Below, in pieces: positions 16,450 through 22,691 of a stretch of DNA of 64,000 bases. The DNA is from Streptomyces scabichelini (GTDB taxonomy: Bacteria; Actinomycetota; Actinomycetes; Streptomycetales; Streptomycetaceae). Within the stretch, counting starts at the first letter, position 1; each line of letters starts with the position of its first letter. The position numbers and the translations under genes are program-made. Location of the stretch: the NCBI RefSeq assembly GCF_011045015.1, contig NZ_JAAKZY010000014.1:1-64000 (forward strand). Direction: 5' to 3'. Under the pieces are notes generated by a model. It was not told the origin of the DNA, searched no databases, and saw only the letters and a list, made by a program, of their open reading frames with translations.

Positions 16450-17532
16450 ATGCGCAGACGACACTTCCTGGGAATGACGGGCGCCGCGGGCGTGGCGACG
16501 GTCGTGGGGACCGCGGGCCCCGCCGTCGCGAGGACGGACGCCGACGGCGTCGTACGAACCGATCTGTGGGCGAAGGGCGAACAGGGGCGGCGGATCCACG
16601 TCCGTGAGGTCCTGGCCGCGGACCGTGCCGGCGACCGGGACCGGGATGCGACGCCGTTGCTCGTGGTGCACGGTGCGCGGCCCGATGGCGTGGCGGCGTT
16701 CGACCTGCCCGTTCCGGGCGGCTCCCTGGCCGCCGACCTGGCTCGGGCGGGACACGCCGTCTACGTCATGGACCTGCGCGGCTTCGGCCTCTCCGGCTAC
16801 CCGCCCGAGATGAGCCAGGACCCCGAGGCCAACCCGCCGTTGGTGCGGTCGGACGCGGCGGTGTCCGACATCGACACCGCCGTCGCCCTGGTCCGCCGCC
16901 GCCGGGGCCGTCGGCCGGCCGCGTTCGGCTGGGCCACCGGCGGCCACTGGGTCGGCATGTACGCCGCGCTGCACCCGGACCGGATCTCCGACGCGATCCT
17001 CCTCAACACCCTGTACTCCGGGACGAGTCCATGGCCGCTGCAGAGTGAACTGGAGGACCCGGACCGCCCCGGGCACCCTCGCCCGCAACCCGCCTGGCGG
17101 GCGGTCACGGCCGATGCGCTGACGTCTCGCTGGGACGCGGGACTGGAAGGGGAGAACGCCGACGCCCGACGCGATCCGGCGGTACGGGACGCCTACCGCA
17201 CCGCCGCGTTGCGTGTGGACCCCACCAGCGCCGACCGCACCCCGCCCAGCTTCCGCAACCCCACCGGCCCCCTCGTCGACGCCTTCTACCTGGCCCAGGG
17301 ACGGCAGTTGTACGACGCGAGCCTCATCCGTGCCCGTACGCTCGTCCTCCGCGGCGAGAACGACTTCTGGTCACGCCCCGAAGACAGCGAGCGGCTCGCC
17401 GAGCACCTCACGAGCGCAGGGTCCGTACGCGTACGGACCCTGCCCGGTGCCTCGCACTTCCTGCATCTGGAGCGCAGCCGGTACGGCCGGGGTCAACTGC
17501 TCGACGAGATACGGTCGTTCCTCGCCCCCTGA
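16450..17532 (+). CDS. Exported alpha/beta-hydrolase-fold protein lacking the nucleophile Ser
   Basis: A 360-residue protein with a Tat-like leader (MRRRHFLGMTGAAG, hydrophobic to about residue 27, AVA cleavage region). The alpha/beta-hydrolase scaffold is clear: LLVVHGARPDG oxyanion region, VYVMDLRGFGLS, an acid-loop Asp in LRGENDFWS and the catalytic His in PGASHFLHLE. The nucleophile elbow reads GWATGG where active relatives have GWSMGG, so the Ser is Ala (codon GCC). It may be a binding protein or use another mechanism. An in-frame ATG 12 codons upstream would bury the Tat motif. The ribosome-binding site is weak. LysR control is likely from the divergent layout. Confidence 0.8.
   Translation: MRRRHFLGMTGAAGVATVVGTAGPAVARTDADGVVRTDLWAKGEQGRRIHVREVLAADRAGDRDRDATPLLVVHGARPDGVAAFDLPVPGGSLAADLARAGHAVYVMDLRGFGLSGYPPEMSQDPEANPPLVRSDAAVSDIDTAVALVRRRRGRRPAAFGWATGGHWVGMYAALHPDRISDAILLNTLYSGTSPWPLQSELEDPDRPGHPRPQPAWRAVTADALTSRWDAGLEGENADARRDPAVRDAYRTAALRVDPTSADRTPPSFRNPTGPLVDAFYLAQGRQLYDASLIRARTLVLRGENDFWSRPEDSERLAEHLTSAGSVRVRTLPGASHFLHLERSRYGRGQLLDEIRSFLAP
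17416..17443. repeat. Perfect 28-bp palindrome inside the hydrolase gene
   Basis: The half-site GCAGGGTCCGTACG at 17416-17429 is followed immediately by its exact reverse complement, giving a 28-bp palindrome with no spacer inside codons for SVRVRTLPG. It encodes an ordinary stretch of protein but could extrude as a cruciform or bind a dimeric protein. Confidence 0.9.
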
Positions 17533-17552
17533 CCGCGGGAGTCGTCGTTCCG

Positions 17553-18362
17553 CTACGGCTTGCGGCCCACGCCGCCATAGGCGTCGACCGTCGACACGCC
17601 GGAGTCCGGACGCCACTCGGTGACCGGGACGACGCCGGGCTCGGCCAGTTCGAGGCCGTCGAAGAACCCGGCGACCTCCTCGACGCTGCGTACGTAGTAC
17701 GGAACGGCCCCGCTCTCGTTGTACGCGTCCGAAGCGGCGATCATGCCCTCGCTGGTGGCGGTGCTGTCGCTGATCACCAGGTAGCTGCCGGACGGCAGAC
17801 CGGCCATGAGGCGCCCGACCAGCTCCCGGGCCTGCTCGTAATCGGCCACGTGGCCAAGGGTGTTGAGGATCATCAGGGCGACGGGCTGCGAGAGGTCCAG
17901 CGTGCTCGCCGCCGCCTTGAGGATCTCCTCGGGCTCGTAGAAGTCGGCGTCGATGTACGCCGTCTCGCCCTCGGGCGTACTGGTGAGCAGCGCGCGGGCG
18001 TGGGCCAGCACCATGGGGTCGTTGTCGACGTACACGATCCGCGCGTCCGGGGCCACGCGCTGGGCCACCTCGTGGGTGTTGTCGGCGGTCGGCAGGCCGG
18101 TGCCGATGTCGAGGAACTGCCGGATGCCCTGCTCGCCGGCCAGGTGGCGGACGGCACGCCCGAGGAACAGGCGGCTCGTGCGCGCCACGTCCACGAGGCC
18201 CGGGAAGATCTCCTTGATCTGGTCCCCGATCTCGCGGTCCACCTCGTAGTTGTCCTTGCCGCCCACGAAGTAGTTCCAGAAACGTGCGGAGTGCGGCTTG
18301 CTCGTGTCGATCCGGGCACGAATCTCGGCAGCAGCGGCGAGCTGGGGATCTTGATCGGACAC
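17553..18362 (-). CDS. SAM-dependent methyltransferase, DUF574 family
   Basis: A 269-residue protein of the actinobacterial S-adenosyl methyltransferase family PF04672 (DUF574). The family start SARFWNYFVGGKDNYEVD (about 23-40), the SAM-binding FLDIGTGLPTADNTHE, the acidic VYVDNDPMVLAH strand end and MILNTLGHV are intact. Streptomyces genomes carry many paralogues, often of unknown substrate. The GTG at 18362 follows AGGAGG, so the upstream ATG is rejected. It is convergent with the hydrolase, with 20 bp between the stops. Confidence 0.9.
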   Translation of the reverse strand: MSDQDPQLAAAAEIRARIDTSKPHSARFWNYFVGGKDNYEVDREIGDQIKEIFPGLVDVARTSRLFLGRAVRHLAGEQGIRQFLDIGTGLPTADNTHEVAQRVAPDARIVYVDNDPMVLAHARALLTSTPEGETAYIDADFYEPEEILKAAASTLDLSQPVALMILNTLGHVADYEQARELVGRLMAGLPSGSYLVISDSTATSEGMIAASDAYNESGAVPYYVRSVEEVAGFFDGLELAEPGVVPVTEWRPDSGVSTVDAYGGVGRKP

Positions 18363-18384
18363 GAGAGTTCCTCCTGCACATTGT

Positions 18385-18401
18385 TGTTCGGTCAACGAAC
18401 A
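18385..18401. promoter_or_regulatory. TGTTCG-N5-CGAACA dyad upstream of the methyltransferase
   Basis: A 6-bp perfect dyad sits about 23 bp before the methyltransferase GTG on the minus strand, in an A+T-richer patch that probably holds the promoter. It is a candidate operator; the bound protein is unknown. Confidence 0.4.
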
Positions 18402-18500
18402 CCAACTTAGTCGAACGTCCGGCTCCCGACTGACGCCCTGGCAGGCGAACTCAGCCGCACCCTATGGGTTTTGGCCATGTGAGCCGCCGTCAGGCCAATG

Positions 18501-18539
18501 CGGTGCGGGCGAGGGCGGTGCGGGCGAGGGCGGTGCGGG
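18501..18539. repeat. 15-bp tandem repeat (2.6 copies)
   Basis: CGGTGCGGGCGAGGG is repeated exactly at 18501-18515 and 18516-18530 and partly at 18531-18539. It lies in the 189-bp gap between the methyltransferase start and the response-regulator stop, just after the latter. No coding role is seen; it looks like a small minisatellite. Confidence 0.85.
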
Positions 18540-18551
18540 GGAAGGCCCGGC

Positions 18552-19157
18552 TCAAATCCAGCCCTGCTGCCAGGCTTGATGGGCGGCGGCGTGGCGGGTG
18601 GGGGCGCCCAGCTTGGACATGGCCGCGGAGAGGTAGTTGCGGACCGTGCCCGGTGCCAGATGGACCTCGGCGGCGATCTCGACGACCGACGCACCGGTAC
18701 GGGCGGCGCGCAGGACTTCCAGTTCGCGGTCGGTGAGGGGGCAGTCGTCCTCGGTCAGCGCGGAGGCGGCGATGTCGGGGTCGACATAGCGACGGCCGGC
18801 GGCGATATCGCGGATGATCTCCGCCAGCCGCGCCGCCGGAGTCGTCTTGGGGACGAAGCCGCGTACACCGGCCGCCAGGGCCCGGCGCAGCACCGCGGGC
18901 CGGGCATGCCGGGTGACCAGGACGGTCTGCGTGGGCAGTTCGGCGGCCCGGATCTCCTCGGCGGCGCGCAGCCCGTCGGTGGGCGGCATCTCCAGGTCGA
19001 GCACGGCGATGTCGGGGCGGTGCTCGTGGGCCAGCCGTACCGCGTCGGTGGACGTGGCCGCCTCGGCGACCACGGTCAGGTCGTCCTCCAGCGCGAGCAG
19101 GGCGGCGAGGGCGCTTCTGAGGAGGTCCTCGTCGTCGGCGATCAGCAGCCGGATCAT
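18552..19157 (-). CDS. NarL/FixJ-type response regulator
   Basis: A 201-residue regulator with an N-terminal receiver (acidic pair in LIADDED, phospho-acceptor Asp in IAVLDLEMP at about residue 52, Lys in FVPKTT) and a C-terminal LuxR-type helix-turn-helix (LTDREL...IAAEVHLAPGTVRNYLSAAMSKLG). The start overlaps the stop of the kinase gene in an ATGA junction, so the pair is translationally coupled. By analogy with DesR-type regulators it should act on the divergent membrane-protein genes; the dyad at 20432-20449 is the best candidate site. Confidence 0.95.
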   Translation of the reverse strand: MIRLLIADDEDLLRSALAALLALEDDLTVVAEAATSTDAVRLAHEHRPDIAVLDLEMPPTDGLRAAEEIRAAELPTQTVLVTRHARPAVLRRALAAGVRGFVPKTTPAARLAEIIRDIAAGRRYVDPDIAASALTEDDCPLTDRELEVLRAARTGASVVEIAAEVHLAPGTVRNYLSAAMSKLGAPTRHAAAHQAWQQGWI

Positions 19158-20410
19158 CGCGCCGCCCCCTTCGCGGAGTCGGCCGGGTTCGCTGGGCTCG
19201 CCGGATCCGCCGGGTTCGCCGGCAGGGACGCCGCGACCACGAAGCGGTCGCCGTCGTGCTCCCAGGTCAACGCGCCCCCGGCCGCCCCGAGTCGCTCGGC
19301 GAGGGTGCGCAGCCCCGTGCCCTCCGGGGAGCCGGGACGGTCGTCGGCACCGTCGTTGCTCACCCGCAGGCGGGCGAAGCCGCCCGCGATCCGGTAGTCG
19401 ACCTCGGCGTGCCGCGCCCGGCTGTGCCGGAGGACGTTCGTCGTGGCCTCCCGCATCACCAGACCCAGCAGATGGCGGGCGGAGTCCTTGAGGCCGGTCG
19501 CGACGGCCGCGGGGTCGATCGCCATCCTGGCGTCGATGTCGGCCGCGGCCAGCACCCGGGTCGCGTTGGCGATCTCGTCGTCGAGCGTCGTACGGCGATA
19601 GCCCTGCACCACGGCGCGCGTGTCGCTGAGGGCATCGGCCGCCAGCCGCCGCACCTCCTTCATCTCCGCACCGGCGCGCGCCGCGTCGACCTCCACCAGC
19701 CGGGCGGCCAACTCGCTCTTCAGCGCGATCACTTGCAGATGATGGCCCTGGATGTCGTGCAGATCGGCGGCGAACCTCAGCCGCTCGTCCTTGACCGCCA
19801 GCTCCGCCTCAAGGCGTCGCGCCTCGTCCAGCCGCCGCGCCGTGTCCCAGGCCCACAGCGGACCGAGCGTCACCCACGCGGTGAAGGCGACGAGCCCGGC
19901 CGGGAACAGCGCGGCGTACGGCAGCTCCCCGTCCCCCTCGACCAGGCTGACGACACCCCCCGGCAGGAGCGCGAGAACCACGGCGCCCGCGATCAGCAGT
20001 CGCCTGCGGCGTGGCGGGAGGTACGTCGCGACGATCGCCACCACCATGGCGGGCGCGATCGCCCACAGGCCGTAATCGCGCAGGGCCAGCGGGAACACCG
20101 CGAGCACAACTCCGGCCACGACTGCGGCAGTCAGCCAGCCCGCGGGCGGCCCGCCGGGGCGCTCATCGGTCACCGGAAGCAGCGCCAGCCGCCGGCTCAG
20201 CAGCACCACGCTCGCCACCACCTCGACCACCAGGGCGGCGGCGGCCGGGCCCCGGGCCCAGAGGGCGATGTCACCGTCGAGGACCCAGTCGCCGACCGCG
20301 ACGACCAGCACGCACGCGATCATGCCCGGCACGGTCCACCACGTGTAGCGGCGGAAACTCGTCAGCCCTGTCCCCGGCCCTGTCCCGCGCTCGATCGCCC
20401 CGTCCCCCAT
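19154..20410 (-). CDS. DesK-like sensor histidine kinase
   Basis: A 418-residue membrane kinase. The N-terminal half has several membrane segments without a large external loop (about 20-160), then a cytosolic HisKA_3 domain with RLRFAADLHDIQGHHLQV (phospho-His about residue 217) and an HATPase with REATTNVLRHS and the G-box GTGLRTLAERL. Kinases with this layout sense membrane or envelope state. The ATG at 20410 is preferred to one at 20440, because the latter falls inside an 18-bp palindrome that is probably an operator; the ribosome-binding site is weak in either case. It forms an operon with the response regulator. Confidence 0.9.
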   Translation of the reverse strand: MGDGAIERGTGPGTGLTSFRRYTWWTVPGMIACVLVVAVGDWVLDGDIALWARGPAAAALVVEVVASVVLLSRRLALLPVTDERPGGPPAGWLTAAVVAGVVLAVFPLALRDYGLWAIAPAMVVAIVATYLPPRRRRLLIAGAVVLALLPGGVVSLVEGDGELPYAALFPAGLVAFTAWVTLGPLWAWDTARRLDEARRLEAELAVKDERLRFAADLHDIQGHHLQVIALKSELAARLVEVDAARAGAEMKEVRRLAADALSDTRAVVQGYRRTTLDDEIANATRVLAAADIDARMAIDPAAVATGLKDSARHLLGLVMREATTNVLRHSRARHAEVDYRIAGGFARLRVSNDGADDRPGSPEGTGLRTLAERLGAAGGALTWEHDGDRFVVAASLPANPADPASPANPADSAKGAAR

Positions 20411-20431
20411 CCGGCCATTGTGGCCCAGGTC

Positions 20432-20449
20432 GCATGACAAATGTCATGC
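20432..20449. promoter_or_regulatory. GCATGACA-AA-TGTCATGC operator
   Basis: A perfect 8-bp dyad with a 2-bp centre lies in the divergent region between the two-component operon and the small membrane protein at 20568. It is a strong candidate binding site for the DesR-like regulator and could control both directions. Confidence 0.6.
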
Positions 20450-20567
20450 GAGGACGTGACAACGCCATGTGCCCCCATGCGGGTTCGGCACTACTGGCGG
20501 GCCTTGCCCCGGCGCAGTCTTGAGGCATCGACAGATACCCCACCCCGGTACCGAGGGAGAGCCCGTC

Positions 20568-20981
20568 ATGCAGGCACAACACACTCAGGCCGCACGACAC
20601 GGCAAACGGCATTTCGCCCGCCACTACCTGGAGATGCTGGCCGCGATGGTCGTCGGGATGCTGGTCCTCGGCGCCGTGACGAAGGGCGTCCTGGCGCTCG
20701 CGGGGGTGGAGTTCTCCGCGAGTCGGTACCCCGAACTCGCCTCCCTGGAGATGGCGTTCGACATGTCGGTCGGGATGGCCGTCTGGATGCGCCACCGCGG
20801 TCACGGCTGGGCGAGCACGCTCGAGATGTGCGGTGCGATGTTCGCGCCCCTGCTCGTGCTGTTCCCCCTGCTCTGGCTGGACGTCGTCACGCCGGACTCG
20901 ATGAGCACCCTTGAGCACCTCGCGATGCTCCCGCTGATGTTCCTGGTCATGCTCCGCCGTCGCCACGAGTACGGCTGCTGA
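20568..20981 (+). CDS. Small four-helix membrane protein
   Basis: A 137-residue protein with about four membrane segments: YLEMLAAMVVGMLVLGAVT, MAFDMSVGMAVWM, MFAPLLVLFPLLWLDVV and LAMLPLMFLVMLRRR. The RHYLEML start, WMRHRGHGWAS loop and LRRRHEY end are conserved features I recall in actinobacterial proteins of unknown function, sometimes misnamed as flagellar. The ATG at 20568 has GAGGGAGA upstream; longer frames are rejected. It is the first gene divergent from the two-component system, hence a likely target. Confidence 0.75.
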   Translation: MQAQHTQAARHGKRHFARHYLEMLAAMVVGMLVLGAVTKGVLALAGVEFSASRYPELASLEMAFDMSVGMAVWMRHRGHGWASTLEMCGAMFAPLLVLFPLLWLDVVTPDSMSTLEHLAMLPLMFLVMLRRRHEYGC

Positions 20982-21046
20982 CCCGTTCCCTCTCACCGCT
21001 TCCCCCCCACCCCTTCCCGTACGACCTCATGACCCGGAGGTTCCTC

Positions 21047-21637
21047 ATGTCCGCCCCGACACCTCACGCGACGCCGGAGAGGCGGCACCCGGCCGCGGCA
21101 CTCATGCGGCGCTGGCCGACGGCGCTGGCCGTCGCTCTCTCGCTCCCCGGCATGATCGGAGGCGGTTCGGCGGACGTGGCCGACACCGTCGGCGGATTCG
21201 GGGAAGCCCTGCCCCTGCTGCCCCTGCTGTATGTGATCGTCAATCAGATAGGGCAGCCCCGGTGGACCTGGCCCCTGCTCGGAGCGGGGCTGGCCGCCAT
21301 GGTCGCCCTCCGTGCGCTGGACGTCGTGGCCCCGTCCACCGTCTTCGTCGCGCTCGCACTGGTCTTCCTGGTCTGGGGCGCCGTCCGCGGAACCCCGCAC
21401 GGTCAGGCCACCTTCGGCGTCCAGGCCGTGGGCGCGCTCGTCTTCTGCGGCCTCGCGCTGGCCGGTCTTGCGGTGGATCCGGACCTGGGCCGCTACCTGG
21501 TGGCGGCCGGCTGGTTCTTCCACGGCGTCTGGGACTTCGTGCACATATGGCTCGACAAGGTCGTCGCCCGTACGTTCGCCGAGTGGTGCGGTGTCATAGA
21601 CGTGCTCGTCGCCGTCGAGCTGCTCTTCCTGGTGTAG
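21047..21637 (+). CDS. Polytopic membrane protein of unknown function
   Basis: A 196-residue protein with five to six membrane segments (for example WPTALAVALSLPGMI, LPLLPLLYVIVNQI, VFVALALVFLVWGAV, AVGALVFCGLALAGLAV and GVIDVLVAVELLFLV) and a conserved-looking aromatic/His motif, GWFFHGVWDFVHIW. The ATG at 21047 follows CCGGAGG. It lies 65 bp after the previous membrane gene and may be cotranscribed under the same two-component control. The function is not recognised. Confidence 0.75.
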   Translation: MSAPTPHATPERRHPAAALMRRWPTALAVALSLPGMIGGGSADVADTVGGFGEALPLLPLLYVIVNQIGQPRWTWPLLGAGLAAMVALRALDVVAPSTVFVALALVFLVWGAVRGTPHGQATFGVQAVGALVFCGLALAGLAVDPDLGRYLVAAGWFFHGVWDFVHIWLDKVVARTFAEWCGVIDVLVAVELLFLV

Positions 21638-21650
21638 TCGCGCCACCGGA

Positions 21651-22565
21651 TCACATCAGCGCGGCGGAGAACTCGTCGTAGCCGACCGCCAGTTGCCGCA
21701 GCGCACTGGCGGCCGCCGACGTGTCGCCCGCGACGAGGCTGTACTGCACACCGCCGAGCAGCCGCGCCTGGTGGTCGGCGACTTCGGAGCCGCGGGTCTC
21801 GCCGATCTCGGCCAGCCAGAGCGAGGCGTCCGCGAGGCGCCGGGTGCCGACCCGGACGGCGAATTCGGTGAGATGGCCGAGGGTGCGGTCATCGAGGCCG
21901 GCCTGTACGTCGGCGGCGAGACGTTCCACCGCGGCGGCACCGCCGTCTTTCGAGGGCCTGCGTCCTGCCTGTCGGCCTGTGAGCCAACCCAGCGCGGCGG
22001 GCAGGGACCGGCGAAGAGCCGCGGCCAACTCGACCCGCTCGACACGCCGGAAGCCGCTGCGCATGGTGAACGGGCCCGCGCAGTCCGGCAGTTGCTCACG
22101 CCAGGCCGCGACGAAGGCGTCGATGGGCAAGGTGGTGAAGGGGAAGCCGCCGGGATCGTGGAAGAGAACCGTACGGTCGTCGACGCCGAGCACTGCTACC
22201 CAGTGGTCGCCGCCGTTGGGTGTGCCGGTCGACCCCGGCTGGTACAGGAGCAGGCCGATGTCCACGGGCCCGACCAGTACCGGCCCTCGCTCGGCGGCCT
22301 GCCGCAGGCGGCTGACGGCCTCGTCCGCCGTACCGCCCGTGGTGCGGTGGCACGTCCAGCCGAGCAGGCCGATGGCCTGGTCGAGGCCGAGGTCGGGGTT
22401 CCAGCCGAGCGGATCGAAGTACGGCAGGCCGCCCTCGATCTGCGCGCCGAACGGCGACCCGGTCAGGACCTCGATCGCGGACGGCGGAGGTGCTTCCGTG
22501 TCCAGGACCATGGCGAGCGAATTGGCATAGCAGTACGGGGTCGAACCCCTGAACGCGATCGGCAT
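21651..22565 (-). CDS. C39/BtrH-like cysteine-fold protein
   Basis: A 304-residue protein whose first half looks like a papain-type fold of the C39/BtrH group. YCYANSLAMVL supplies a Cys near residue 12, GGDHWVAVLGVD a His near 140, and VLFHDPGGFPF an Asp. BtrH-like enzymes transfer acyl groups in antibiotic biosynthesis, while C39-like ones process peptides; neither context is present. The second half (about 190-304) is helical and ends in a segment suggesting a small bundle (LLGGVQYSLVAGDTSAAASALRQL). It lies 126 bp after the GH127 gene on the same strand but with no sugar-related feature, so it is probably separate. The ribosome-binding site is weak. Confidence 0.6.
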   Translation of the reverse strand: MPIAFRGSTPYCYANSLAMVLDTEAPPPSAIEVLTGSPFGAQIEGGLPYFDPLGWNPDLGLDQAIGLLGWTCHRTTGGTADEAVSRLRQAAERGPVLVGPVDIGLLLYQPGSTGTPNGGDHWVAVLGVDDRTVLFHDPGGFPFTTLPIDAFVAAWREQLPDCAGPFTMRSGFRRVERVELAAALRRSLPAALGWLTGRQAGRRPSKDGGAAAVERLAADVQAGLDDRTLGHLTEFAVRVGTRRLADASLWLAEIGETRGSEVADHQARLLGGVQYSLVAGDTSAAASALRQLAVGYDEFSAALM

Positions 22566-22691
22566 GCGCCAACCCTGACACTTTCAATTTTTCGCCGCCA
22601 GACCTCCTGCCTCCGGCGGGTGGGGCGCCCGCTGTCCAGCACGGCTACGGCTCGCCGCCGGGCCCTGGTCGCGTCCCGGCCCGGGGTCACG

